From Kosakonia sp. SMBL-WEM22 (lineage in GTDB: Bacteria; Pseudomonadota; Gammaproteobacteria; Enterobacterales; Enterobacteriaceae): a stretch of 64,000 nucleotides of DNA. Below the pieces are notes generated by a model. That model saw nothing but the letters and a program-made list of their open reading frames with translations. It had not been told where the DNA came from and made no database searches. This document shows positions 53,296 through 62,634 of this stretch, one piece after another (the stretch's first letter is position 1; each line of letters starts with the position of its first letter). The position numbers were made by a program, and so were the translations under genes. Location: positions 62,001 through 126,000 of the forward strand of contig NZ_CP051488.1 in assembly GCF_014490785.1 (NCBI RefSeq). The letters are read 5' to 3'.

Positions 53296-54390
53296 ATGAA
53301 AATTGCATTTGTTGGTGAAGCCGTATCGGGTTTTGGTGGCATGGAAACGGTCATCAAAGCCGTCATTCATTCGTTTCAGCAAGCTGCCTTTGCGCAGTGC
53401 GAGATGTTCTTTTTTTGCCGTAACGACAAAATGGATAAAGGGTGGCTGGCAGGGATTAACGCGGCTTACTCCTTCTCGAACATTAAACTCAGTTTTATCA
53501 GGCGCGCGATCCATATCCATAATTTCAAGCGCTGGATGAATGAGCATAAACCCGACTTTGTAATCTGCATTGATACGCCCACCTGCTTTCTGGTAAACAG
53601 AGCGCGGCGGAAATGCAAACATCGTTTTACTGTTTTGTCGTGGCCGCATTTCTCGCTGGATCATAAAAAGCACGGTGACTGTGTAGTCTGGGCTGATTAT
53701 CACCTCGCGATAAGCAGCGGTATCAAAACGCAGATGGAGGCGCGGGATATTGCGGAGGAGACAATCCACCTCGTCTATAACCCCGTTGAACCGCAGAGCG
53801 GCACGATCCCCACCCCGAATGCGGACGAGACTGCGACCTTCTTATACGTCGGCAGAATGAAGTTTGAAGGGCAGAAAAAAGTTAAAGATCTGCTCGATGG
53901 TCTCGCGCAGGTTAAAGGACAGTGGCATCTGCATGCGATTGGCGATGGTTCGGATTTTGAAAAGTGCAAGGCTTACGCGCGCAAACTCAATATCGACCGC
54001 AACATCACCTGGCATGGCTGGCAGGCTCAGCCCTGGGACGTGGTCAGGGACAAAATCAAAAAAGTCTCCGCATTGCTACTGACCTCATCCTTTGAAGGCT
54101 TCGGGATGGTGCTGCTGGAAGCGATGGCGTGGGGCATTCCCTGCATCAGCGCAAATTGTGTTGCCGGTCCGGAAGATATTATTCGCCAGGGCGTCAATGG
54201 CTATCTCTATCCGCCAGGCGAGATGGCTGAGTTTGTGGCCTTGCTGCAGCAGGTTGTTGATCATCGCACGTCATTCCAGCCAGATACGGTTAAGCAGTCA
54301 ATCAGCGCGTTCTATACCGAAACCTATAATCGACGTATGCGAGAGGCGATCCTCTCGGTCCTCACGGCACTGAATACGAGCATTGAATGA
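53296..54390 (+). CDS. waaB: LPS 1,6-galactosyltransferase WaaB
   Basis: From ATG 53296 (MKIAFVGEAVSGFGGMETVI) the product has 364 residues; the frame opens at 53278 but the extra six residues are not family sequence. It is a GT4 enzyme that adds the branching galactose to the first outer-core glucose. MFFFCRNDKMDKGWL, FLYVGRMKFEGQKKVKDL and FEGFGMVLLEAMAWGIPCIS are close to E. coli/Salmonella WaaB. It directly follows waaP (no waaS between), as in Salmonella. Confidence 0.9.
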   Translation: MKIAFVGEAVSGFGGMETVIKAVIHSFQQAAFAQCEMFFFCRNDKMDKGWLAGINAAYSFSNIKLSFIRRAIHIHNFKRWMNEHKPDFVICIDTPTCFLVNRARRKCKHRFTVLSWPHFSLDHKKHGDCVVWADYHLAISSGIKTQMEARDIAEETIHLVYNPVEPQSGTIPTPNADETATFLYVGRMKFEGQKKVKDLLDGLAQVKGQWHLHAIGDGSDFEKCKAYARKLNIDRNITWHGWQAQPWDVVRDKIKKVSALLLTSSFEGFGMVLLEAMAWGIPCISANCVAGPEDIIRQGVNGYLYPPGEMAEFVALLQQVVDHRTSFQPDTVKQSISAFYTETYNRRMREAILSVLTALNTSIE

Positions 54391-55403
54391 GCCAAACTTA
54401 TTTTGATGAGAAAGAAGTGATTCTTTCGATAAAGGATTATAACTATTTATCTGATGCTGGCATCAGTGCGTTTAATATCGCTTACGGCATCGATAAGAAC
54501 TTCCTTTATGGATGTGGGATTTCGATAGCGTCAATTCTTTTAAATAATAAAGATAAGCGATTATCCTTCCATGTCTTTACAGACTATATAACAGAAGAGG
54601 ATAACAAAAAGTTCTCCTCGCTCGCAGAGCAATACCAGGCACGGATTACGGTTTATCTGGTGAATTGCGATAAATTGAAATCACTACCCAGCACCAAAAA
54701 CTGGACCTATGCGACCTATTTCCGCTTTATTATTGCCGATTATTTTACGGAGAAAGCGGATCGCGTGCTCTATCTCGATGCGGACATCGCTTGTCAGGGC
54801 AGTGTACAGGAGTTGATTGATCTTGAATTCAGCGAGCATGAGATCGCCGCAGTTGTCGCAGAAGGCGATATTAACTGGTGGCAAAAGCGAGCGGTAAGTC
54901 TGGACTCACCCGGTTTAGTTAATGGGTATTTTAACGCTGGTTTTCTCCTGATTAATATTCCGTGCTGGGCTGCGAATGATATCTCGCGTAATGCGATTGA
55001 AATGCTACGCGATCCGGTTGTGGCCAGTAGAATTACGCATCTCGATCAAGATGTATTGAATATGCTGCTGGTGGATAAAGCAAAGTTTATTGATAAGAAA
55101 TTTAATACTCAGTACAGCATTAATTATGAATTAAAAACGGGTGTACCAAACCCAGTAAATGAAAGCACGGTGTTCATTCACTATATTGGGCCAACGAAAC
55201 CGTGGCACGATTGGTCTGATTATCCGGTGTCACAAGGTTTTCTTCGTGCTAAAAGAGAGTCGCCGTGGAAAAACGATCGCTTATTGAAGCCTACAAATGC
55301 AAATCAATATCGATATTGTGCCAAACATATGCTGCATCAGAAGAAGTTCCTTAAAGGGTTAGTGAGTTATTTGTTTTATTTTCAAAAGAAAATCGCAAAC
55401 TAA
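54387..55403 (+). CDS. waaO: LPS outer-core glycosyltransferase, GT8 (WaaO/WaaI)
   Basis: The 338-residue GT8 retaining transferase adds the second hexose of the outer core (UDP-glucose or UDP-galactose; donor not certain). The metal-binding DxD is in VLYLDADIACQG; LDQDVLNMLL and HYIGPTKPWHDW are the other GT8 motifs. The ATG overlaps the waaB stop (ATGA). The next gene is a paralogue. Confidence 0.85.
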   Translation: MSQTYFDEKEVILSIKDYNYLSDAGISAFNIAYGIDKNFLYGCGISIASILLNNKDKRLSFHVFTDYITEEDNKKFSSLAEQYQARITVYLVNCDKLKSLPSTKNWTYATYFRFIIADYFTEKADRVLYLDADIACQGSVQELIDLEFSEHEIAAVVAEGDINWWQKRAVSLDSPGLVNGYFNAGFLLINIPCWAANDISRNAIEMLRDPVVASRITHLDQDVLNMLLVDKAKFIDKKFNTQYSINYELKTGVPNPVNESTVFIHYIGPTKPWHDWSDYPVSQGFLRAKRESPWKNDRLLKPTNANQYRYCAKHMLHQKKFLKGLVSYLFYFQKKIAN

Positions 55404-55423
55404 AAAAACACATAGGTGATGCA

Positions 55424-56446
55424 GTGGACTCATTTCCAGGTATTAAAATTTCTGAATTCGAAGTTTTTGATTATAGCAAAGAGAAAACAACCCATGCTCT
55501 AAACATCGCCTATGGAATCGATCGCAACTATCTTGATTGGGTAGGCGTATCAATAACGTCGATTGTAATCAATAACAGCATCGACATAAATTATCACATC
55601 ATCTCCGATGAGTATGATGATTGCTTCCTGAAGCGAATAGGCGTACTGGCTGAGAAGTATGCAATCAAAATAAATTTATATTTAATTAATTCTGAATGCC
55701 TAAGCGATCTTCCCAGTACCAAAATTTGGTCACGTGCCATGTATTTCCGGCTATTCGCCTTTGAATACTTCAGCAATAGTTTCGATGAGCTGCTCTATCT
55801 TGACGCTGACGTCTTTTGTAAAGGTCGGCTTGATGAGCTGGCTGCATGTAACCTTGAAAACGTCGCTGCGGCAGTCGTACGTGATGTTGATTCGATGCAG
55901 AGTAAAGCCGTCGAAAGATTAAAAGACCCCGATATACGCAACAATTATTTTAATTCCGGCGTAGTGTTTGCCAATCTCAAAGAGTGGGTGAAAAATGGTC
56001 TCACTAATCAGGCTTTCTCTATACTTCTCAATAAAAATAATCGCGGCATAGAATTTAAGTACCCGGACCAGGATGTTCTCAATGTCTTACTAAAAGATAG
56101 AGTGCATTTCTTACCGGGGAAATTTAATACAATCTACACTATTAAAAGCGAGCTGAAAGATCGCTCTCATCAAAACTACAAGAATATTATTTCGGACGAA
56201 ACAGTCTTAATACACTATACAGGGGCGACAAAACCTTGGCATAAATGGGCGACTTACCCGTCCACCGTGTACTACCAAACTGCGTTAGCCGCATCACCCT
56301 GGAAAGATCAACCACCACGTGACGCAAGAACATTTATCGAGTTCAAGAAAAGATATAAACATCTTCTGGTGCAACATAAATATATGGCAGGTATTAAAGC
56401 AGGTTTTTTATATCTTCTGAGAAAGTACTCTTTACATTCAAAATAA
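55424..56446 (+). CDS. waaJ: LPS outer-core glycosyltransferase, GT8 (WaaJ)
   Basis: The 340-residue GT8 enzyme begins with GTG (MDSFPGIKISEFEVF) after an AGGTGA ribosome site. DxD in LLYLDADVFCKG, YPDQDVLNVLL and HYTGATKPWHKWA; the ending IEFKKRYKHLLVQHKYMAGI closely resembles Salmonella WaaJ, which adds the third outer-core hexose. It is a paralogue of the preceding gene. Donor specificity cannot be told from sequence alone. Confidence 0.85.
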   Translation: MDSFPGIKISEFEVFDYSKEKTTHALNIAYGIDRNYLDWVGVSITSIVINNSIDINYHIISDEYDDCFLKRIGVLAEKYAIKINLYLINSECLSDLPSTKIWSRAMYFRLFAFEYFSNSFDELLYLDADVFCKGRLDELAACNLENVAAAVVRDVDSMQSKAVERLKDPDIRNNYFNSGVVFANLKEWVKNGLTNQAFSILLNKNNRGIEFKYPDQDVLNVLLKDRVHFLPGKFNTIYTIKSELKDRSHQNYKNIISDETVLIHYTGATKPWHKWATYPSTVYYQTALAASPWKDQPPRDARTFIEFKKRYKHLLVQHKYMAGIKAGFLYLLRKYSLHSK

Positions 56447-56466
56447 AACAATAGCTGGTCAAATTT

Positions 56467-57165
56467 ATGAGTAACAAACATCAAGTTGGGGATTATGTTG
56501 TTTTCACCAAAACAGGTGGTGAAAAGTATCTAGAAATATTCAAAGATTTTCTTGCTTATAATATAGATGTGATTAAAGTTTTTCGTAGTATTGATGACAC
56601 AAAAGTTGTGCTAATCAATACCCAATATGGGAAGTATATTCTAAAAATCTTTGTCCCCAAACAGAAAAAGACAGAACGTTTTCTGAAGTCTATTTTCAAG
56701 GGCGATTATTATGAAGCGTTATTTCATCAGACTGAGCGAATTAGAGAAAATGGTGCTGAAGCCATAAATGACTTTTATCTATTGGCTGCTAAAAAGACAT
56801 TCCGCTTCGCCCATTCTTATATAATGTTAATTGAATATATTGATGGTATTGAGTTAGCTGACTTTGCATCCATTGATGACAACCTCAAACAAAAAATAAA
56901 ACTATCAATAGATGAGCTGCATCAAAATGGTATGGTCTCAGGCGATCCGCATAAAGGTAATTTTATCATCCAAAACGGCGAAGTGCGGATAATAGATTTG
57001 TCAGGCAAGTCTCCTTCCCGGATAAGAAAAGCGAAAGATCGCATCGACCTGGAGCGACATTACGGTATTGTTAATGGTATAAAAGACCTTGGCTACTACC
57101 AGTTTATTTATAAGAAAAAAATACGCAATTTTATTCGTAGGATAAAAGGTAAGCCGGTTCGCTGA
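56467..57165 (+). CDS. waaY: LPS heptose II kinase WaaY
   Basis: The 232-residue kinase phosphorylates heptose II of the inner core. The kinase-like catalytic segment is GMVSGDPHKGNFIIQNGEVR, followed by IIDLSGKSPSRIRKAKDR. Length equals E. coli WaaY. It follows waaJ by 20 bp. Composition is more AT-rich than waaQGP, as usual for this part of the locus. Confidence 0.92.
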   Translation: MSNKHQVGDYVVFTKTGGEKYLEIFKDFLAYNIDVIKVFRSIDDTKVVLINTQYGKYILKIFVPKQKKTERFLKSIFKGDYYEALFHQTERIRENGAEAINDFYLLAAKKTFRFAHSYIMLIEYIDGIELADFASIDDNLKQKIKLSIDELHQNGMVSGDPHKGNFIIQNGEVRIIDLSGKSPSRIRKAKDRIDLERHYGIVNGIKDLGYYQFIYKKKIRNFIRRIKGKPVR

Positions 57166-57353
57166 TGAAAATTTTCCGCGTTCTTTGCTAGTTACTCTTG
57201 TATCGCTTGCCGAAGATGAATAGTAATAAGCACAGCAGAAAGGTAACGGAAAGTGCAACACCATCTTCAGTTTTTAAGTTTGGCCCAGATTATTAAAGAT
57301 AAGCATATTGTTAGTCTGAAACAGTAATATGTATTAATCCCAACAGGTTTATT

Positions 57354-58211
57354 ATGAAAAATATTAAATATATTACACATGCATGTGTTGAGCGATTGAA
57401 AAGACACAAGTCTTCAGATGACGTTGTTATCTTTCTGTCTGGGCCTACATCAAAGAAGACGCCTTTGTCGGTTCTTCGCAGCCGGGATATAATCGCGGTC
57501 AACGGATCTGCCGCTTATTTAATCGAGAATGATATCAATCCGTTAATTTATGTTCTAACGGACGCCCGTTTTTTGTTACAGCGCCGTGATGACTTTTATC
57601 AGTTTAGCCGCAATAGTCGTTTTACCATCGTTAATGCTGATGTTTACGAGGCGGCAGCGGAGGAAGATAAGTGTTATCTGCGTGAGAACTGCCTGATACT
57701 GCGCGCCTTCTATAAGCGCGAAAAAGGCGGAGCGATAAAAAAGCTTAAGTTCCTGATGAAGAGTCGCCTGCATAAAAGTTTACTTATCAATATCCCCTGG
57801 TCTAAGAAGGGGCGTCTGGTCGGTTTTAGTAAGGATATCGCGCTGGGCTACTGTTCATGCCACACAGTTGCTTATACCGCGATTCAAATTGCCTATTCGC
57901 TGAAATATAGTGCCATTATCTGTTCCGGTCTGGATTTGACCAATACCTGCCGCCGATTTTATGACGAAAGTAACAATCCGATGCCTTCTGAGTTAAGTAA
58001 AGATCTGCCCAAGATTTTACCCTTCTTTATTTTTATGCGGGCTAATATACCAGACATTAATATCTTTAATCTTTCGGATGATACTGCAATTAGTTACGAC
58101 ATCATTCCTTTCATGCAACCCGATGAGCTCGAAAAAAATAATTATAAAAACAGCCACGAGCTGCATGAAAAAATTGATTTCGAACGCAAAGCAAACACCT
58201 TTGCTAACTAG
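57354..58211 (+). CDS. waaZ: WaaZ-like LPS core protein
   Basis: The 285-residue protein occupies the waaZ slot after waaY (E. coli WaaZ has 283 residues and is implicated in adding a third Kdo). MKNIKYITHACVERLKRH, then VVIFLSGPTSKKTPLSVL and IIAVNGSAAYLIENDINPLI fit the family, a DUF115-type transferase fold with an N-terminal SGP motif. A 188-bp gap after waaY holds no gene I can support and may contain its own promoter or a lost gene. Confidence 0.75.
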   Translation: MKNIKYITHACVERLKRHKSSDDVVIFLSGPTSKKTPLSVLRSRDIIAVNGSAAYLIENDINPLIYVLTDARFLLQRRDDFYQFSRNSRFTIVNADVYEAAAEEDKCYLRENCLILRAFYKREKGGAIKKLKFLMKSRLHKSLLINIPWSKKGRLVGFSKDIALGYCSCHTVAYTAIQIAYSLKYSAIICSGLDLTNTCRRFYDESNNPMPSELSKDLPKILPFFIFMRANIPDINIFNLSDDTAISYDIIPFMQPDELEKNNYKNSHELHEKIDFERKANTFAN

Positions 58212-58237
58212 TGGTAACCACTTTTTTGGTAAGAAAA

Positions 58238-59320
58238 ATGCGCCTTGGAACCTTTCACAAGAAGAAAAAGCATTTAATCAATAAAATAAAGATCAATTTT
58301 CTCTCTTTATTCTTAAAAAACCGACGTGGACCGAATATTGATAGCAAAAACATAAAAAGCTGCTTATTAATTCATGACAACAGTAAGATTGGTGATCTGA
58401 TTGTCCTTAGCGCGCTTTACCGAATATTGTCGAGGAAAGGCATCGCGTTAACGATACTCTCATGTGGCTCGGGGCATGCTTTTCTCAACGCACATCCGCA
58501 TATTGACCAGCTGCTCATAAAAAAATCAAACAACATGAGTGAACTGCTTAAACTTCGGCACCAGTTAAGAAAACGCCATTTCGATGTTGTATTGGATCCC
58601 TTTGAAACGTTTCCTTGCTTTGGCCACGCGTTACTGCTCTCGGGGCTGCGGGATTCGTACGTGCTGGGATTTGATAAATGGTACAAGCGCTACTATTCGC
58701 GCTACAACCCTCATGATGAGCAGTTGAACGAGCATATGTCCTCGCGCACAAACGTCATTGTGCGGCAGCTTTTCGAACGCGATGCAGACGATGATTATCG
58801 TTACGATATCGCTATTCCGGCGGATGTCGAAGATGCGGTAAGGGCGTTGGTAGGCTCGTCTGACGTGGTTGCTATTAATCCCCTGGGCGCCAAGAAGATT
58901 TGCCGTCTTTCATCTGAGCAGATGCTGCTTATCCACAGTTGGTTCGCACAGCACCATCCTGGCCTGAGAATTATCTATACTGGTCATCCGGATGACTTAT
59001 CCTCCATCCCTGTAAGCAACATTGAAACGCTACCTTATCCTGATTTTATCTATACCGTAGCCTTAACGAAGCTCAGCAAATATGTTGTCTCTGTCGATAC
59101 CGCTCTGGTGCATATTGCCTCAGCCTTTAACCGGCCGATGTTGGCGCTCTATCCTCAGGCACGTACCGCTGAATATCCCTCGCCCCTGATATGGGCACCG
59201 AATAGCGAGTGCGCGGAGCAAATTATCTCCCCTACGCACTTTGTCTCTGATATCGATGAGCGCACGCTAATTAACGGCCTGGAAAGGCTGATGGCCTGCA
59301 AGATGAATGCTACGCAATAA
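58238..59320 (+). CDS. GT9 glycosyltransferase of the outer core (WaaU-like)
   Basis: The ATG at 58238 gives 360 residues; a GTG at 58211 overlapping the waaZ stop is less likely. The GT9 pattern is clear: IHDNSKIGDLIVLSALYRIL, then AINPLGAKKICRLSSEQ and VVSVDTALVHIASAFNRPML. The ADP-heptose-type fold, position before waaL and length suggest a terminal heptosyltransferase like WaaU of E. coli K-12 (357 residues) rather than the GlcNAc transferase WaaK of Salmonella. I am not certain of the donor. Confidence 0.7.
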   Translation: MRLGTFHKKKKHLINKIKINFLSLFLKNRRGPNIDSKNIKSCLLIHDNSKIGDLIVLSALYRILSRKGIALTILSCGSGHAFLNAHPHIDQLLIKKSNNMSELLKLRHQLRKRHFDVVLDPFETFPCFGHALLLSGLRDSYVLGFDKWYKRYYSRYNPHDEQLNEHMSSRTNVIVRQLFERDADDDYRYDIAIPADVEDAVRALVGSSDVVAINPLGAKKICRLSSEQMLLIHSWFAQHHPGLRIIYTGHPDDLSSIPVSNIETLPYPDFIYTVALTKLSKYVVSVDTALVHIASAFNRPMLALYPQARTAEYPSPLIWAPNSECAEQIISPTHFVSDIDERTLINGLERLMACKMNATQ

Positions 59321-59343
59321 AATGGCCACGCATGGTGGCCATT
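59321..59343. terminator. Bidirectional terminator between core operon and waaL
   Basis: AATGGCCAC-GCATG-GTGGCCATT, a perfect 9-bp stem in the 34-bp gap between the convergent genes. Confidence 0.7.
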
Positions 59344-59354
59344 GATTCATCATA

Positions 59355-60611
59355 CTATTGTGAGCTGCGGATCTTATTGAAGAGTAAAAGAAGAGTCAGG
59401 CCGCAAATAATGATAATCGGCACGCTTCTCGCCCAAAGAAGCACATCGCTTAACCCAGTCCCGATTATTGCCAGAGAAAAAGCAAACAAACCCATCGAGC
59501 GATAATAGTAGGCGGAAAATATTAAGGCAGCATAAAAACAAATAACGGATATTACGCCAATGATACCTTTCAGCGAGGCGTTTTCGATGATCTCGTTGTG
59601 CAGATGAACATTGATATATACCATCGCAGAGCTTAACGTCTTGTTTTTTACCACCATTTTTGCAATTTCTTGCGCGCGTTCATCAGCTGAACGCCATTTT
59701 AGGGGGGCTTCCTTAAAGAGCGTCATCCCTGATTCGTACATCGCAAACCGCGCACCGAGAGAGGTGCCACCGTTACCTTGCTGATATAAGTTTATATCTT
59801 TAACGGCCGCATCGTACCGACTGGCAATCGACTGGCTGAAAACGAGGCCAAGCACCATCATTAATGCTAAGAAACCACCAATTCCCAGGAATAGCTTTTT
59901 AGGATCCTTAAGGTAATAAGTGATGATGGTCAGGCAGCAGATAATCGGGAAAATTAAAATGGATGAGCGGGTCTGCGTCATCACCAAAGCAGCAAAGATC
60001 ACTACTGCGTTCAGCACAAACAAAAGTGGGTGACTTTTTGGGGTATAGAGAATAGAGACCGCGCTAATCAAGCCAACCAGCATGATGGAGTAAGCGGCCC
60101 CCGTTGATGAGCCAATGCCAAAATCAATCCTGTTCATGCCGACAGAAAATTTCTGAAACAGAGCGTAGCCTAAAATAATAAATGAAACGGAATAGAGAAG
60201 ATAAAGCAGTGCACTACTTTTATATTTGAATTTTGTCGAGGCGGCTAGCAGCACCATGAAAAAACCAAAAATAAAGACCCGCACGGTATTAATATAATTA
60301 TGGTACGTCGCTTTAAAAGGAGAGTTATCGACTTTGAAAGTTTTGTACCAAATAAGATCCAGAATGCCAATAAAAAGAATAGAAGCGGGTAGCGCGAAGC
60401 TTTTCCAGTTTATACTTGTTGAACGTCCTTTGAGAATGAGCGTTATTATTGCGAGAATTCCGCAGATATTAAAAAACTTCATGCTCAAATTGTTATTAAT
60501 CATCGCTACGACCAGCGTAGCGGCGGTCAAGATAAACGTACCATATTCCATAATGGACGCGGCTTTTTCACTGCGCCCCTTCCAGGTTTGCGCACTCATA
60601 GAGGCTGGCAT
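59355..60611 (-). CDS. waaL: O-antigen ligase WaaL
   Basis: The 418-residue inner-membrane protein has about 12 transmembrane segments and a large periplasmic loop before HLHNEIIENASLKG, which holds the conserved His of O-antigen ligases. It transfers O-antigen from undecaprenyl diphosphate to the lipid A-core. The N-terminus carries a cytoplasmic tail (MPASMSAQTWKGRSEK). Sequence of this family varies strongly, as the acceptor core varies. It is last in the hldD-waaF-waaC-waaL operon. Confidence 0.88.
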   Translation of the reverse strand: MPASMSAQTWKGRSEKAASIMEYGTFILTAATLVVAMINNNLSMKFFNICGILAIITLILKGRSTSINWKSFALPASILFIGILDLIWYKTFKVDNSPFKATYHNYINTVRVFIFGFFMVLLAASTKFKYKSSALLYLLYSVSFIILGYALFQKFSVGMNRIDFGIGSSTGAAYSIMLVGLISAVSILYTPKSHPLLFVLNAVVIFAALVMTQTRSSILIFPIICCLTIITYYLKDPKKLFLGIGGFLALMMVLGLVFSQSIASRYDAAVKDINLYQQGNGGTSLGARFAMYESGMTLFKEAPLKWRSADERAQEIAKMVVKNKTLSSAMVYINVHLHNEIIENASLKGIIGVISVICFYAALIFSAYYYRSMGLFAFSLAIIGTGLSDVLLWARSVPIIIICGLTLLLLFNKIRSSQ

Positions 60612-60622
60612 TCACTTTTCCT

Positions 60623-61582
60623 TTAGCCTAAACAGGCAATCTCATTAAAAACGTTTTCTGCGCTGAGATGGGCTAAATCGCCATCACTTGCGCGGCATAT
60701 ATATTGGTTTTTTCCATACCCGCCAATCAGCCCTGGGTCCGTTGGGCCATATAACGTGATATTTGGGCGATCCAGCGCCGCCGTCAGATGGCTGAGGCCC
60801 GTATCGACCGATACCACAAACTTTGCGCCAGCAAGTGTCTGCGCCACCTTCTCAAGACTCATCTTCGGCAACACTTCAACGTAATCAAATCCTTCCGCTA
60901 ACCGCTTCGCACGTGCCTCTTCATGATGGGCTCCCCAGGGGAGCTTTATCTGCAAACCGCTTCCGTTAAGCAGGCCAATCAATGCGCGCCAATGGCTCTC
61001 TGGCCAGTGTTTATCATCGCGCGTGGTAGCATGCAAAAAGACGGCATAGGAGGAGGCTGGCGCAGCGCCGGAGATAAAATGCTGCGCTATCCCGTAGTCG
61101 CCCTGCGTCTGTGGTTTGGCATAGCCCAGACTCTTCGCAAAGAGCTCGCGCGTACGCTCAACCGCGTGTTGCTGTTTCGCAATAGAATGACGGCGGTTAT
61201 AGAACAGGCTCGCCAGCGGTTCGCGTGCGGAGTGCCAGTCCATACCATGCTTCACGCCATGCGCCAGCCGGGTGACCAGCGCGGCGCTCTTCACCAGCCC
61301 CTGGGCGTCAATAATGGCATCGTACTGCCTCTCCTTCACCGCATTGCGGAAAGCCTGGCGCTCTGCCGTAACGGGCGCGGAAAACCAGGCTTTGCGCCAG
61401 CGGCGGATAGCCACCGGGATAACGCGATCGACTGCGGCGTGCCATGAAGGAATTTGGGCAAAACCCTCTTCCACGACCCAGTCAAAACGGATGCCCGGAA
61501 TGGCCTGAGTGGCATCAGTCAGTGCGGGCAGTGTGTGCAGCACATCGCCCATTGACGAGGTTTTCACAATCAAGACCCGCAT
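60623..61582 (-). CDS. waaC: LPS heptosyltransferase I WaaC
   Basis: The 319-residue GT9 enzyme adds the first heptose to Kdo2-lipid A. MRVLIVKTSSMGDVLHTLPA carries the catalytic Asp, and FVVSVDTGLSHLTAALDRPN, then TLYGPTDPGLIGGYGKNQ, the donor-binding end. Length equals E. coli WaaC. Its start follows the waaF stop by 3 nt. Confidence 0.97.
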   Translation of the reverse strand: MRVLIVKTSSMGDVLHTLPALTDATQAIPGIRFDWVVEEGFAQIPSWHAAVDRVIPVAIRRWRKAWFSAPVTAERQAFRNAVKERQYDAIIDAQGLVKSAALVTRLAHGVKHGMDWHSAREPLASLFYNRRHSIAKQQHAVERTRELFAKSLGYAKPQTQGDYGIAQHFISGAAPASSYAVFLHATTRDDKHWPESHWRALIGLLNGSGLQIKLPWGAHHEEARAKRLAEGFDYVEVLPKMSLEKVAQTLAGAKFVVSVDTGLSHLTAALDRPNITLYGPTDPGLIGGYGKNQYICRASDGDLAHLSAENVFNEIACLG

Positions 61583-61585
61583 CGC

Positions 61586-62632
61586 TTATCCTTCTGCTGC
61601 CAGCAACAAACCATTCAACTCATCCAGCACGCGCTGCGGCGTAATGTCGATAAGGCTCTGATGATACCCTTCCTCGGCATCGCCTTTGCGCACCTTGTGG
61701 TAGCCAGAAATTAAGCGGATGACGCGCGCTTTGTGGGAGAGCGGCGGCGTGAAATCGGGACTGCTGGGGCCATAGAGCGCCACCAGCGGGCGATCGAGCG
61801 CGGCGGCAACGTGCATCAAGCCTGAATCATTGCTCACCACCGCTTTACAGGCGGCAATCAGCACCACGGCCTGCTCCAGCTGCGTTTCTCCCGCCAGATT
61901 GCGACACCACGCCTGTTGCTCAACACTCAGCGCGGTCAGAATTTGGTTACCCGCTTCGTGATCTTTTGCCGAGCCGAACAGCAGCACCTGATAGCCTTCA
62001 TCAATAAGCTGCTTCGCCAGTTCGGCGTAGTGGTAGTGTGGCCAGCGTTTCGCCGGGCCAAACTCCGCGCCGGGACAAAAACCGATCATCGGACGTTCAG
62101 CTGCAAGATCAAAAGTGGCGCACATCTGCAGTTTTTCACTCTCATTAACCTGCAACTGTGGCCAGAGTAGCGGCTGCGGCAGATCTTTCGCCGAGCGCAT
62201 CACGCCTTTGTCATACGCCAGCGCAACATAGCGCTCCACCATCAGCGGCCAGGCTTGCTTATCCAATACTCGCGCATCGTTAAGTACGCCATAGCGCATT
62301 TCACCGCGCCAGCCGGTACGGTGTGGAATGCCGGCAAAGAAGGGAACAAGGGCGGATTTAAAGGAGTTAGGTAGCACGTAGGCGCGATCGTAACGGCGTT
62401 CGCGCAAGCTGTGCCCCAGCTTACGGCGGGCACCAATCTCCAGCGCGCCGTGACCGAGCGGCATCGGGATCGCCTCGTTAACTTCCGGCATGCGCGATAA
62501 AAGCGGACGGCACCACGCGGGTGCCATCACATCAATTATCGCCTGGGGAAAGCGCGCCTTCAGCGTGCGGTAAAGACTTTGCGACATCATCATGTCGCCT
62601 ACCCAGGAGGGTCCAATGACCAGAATTTTCAT
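61586..62632 (-). CDS. waaF: LPS heptosyltransferase II WaaF
   Basis: The 348-residue GT9 enzyme adds the second heptose. MKILVIGPSWVGDMMMSQSL and VVSNDSGLMHVAAALDRPLV, then ALYGPSSPDFTPPLSHKA, are the hallmark stretches; length equals E. coli WaaF. It starts 2 nt after the hldD stop. Confidence 0.97.
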   Translation of the reverse strand: MKILVIGPSWVGDMMMSQSLYRTLKARFPQAIIDVMAPAWCRPLLSRMPEVNEAIPMPLGHGALEIGARRKLGHSLRERRYDRAYVLPNSFKSALVPFFAGIPHRTGWRGEMRYGVLNDARVLDKQAWPLMVERYVALAYDKGVMRSAKDLPQPLLWPQLQVNESEKLQMCATFDLAAERPMIGFCPGAEFGPAKRWPHYHYAELAKQLIDEGYQVLLFGSAKDHEAGNQILTALSVEQQAWCRNLAGETQLEQAVVLIAACKAVVSNDSGLMHVAAALDRPLVALYGPSSPDFTPPLSHKARVIRLISGYHKVRKGDAEEGYHQSLIDITPQRVLDELNGLLLAAEG

Positions 62633-62634
62633 AC

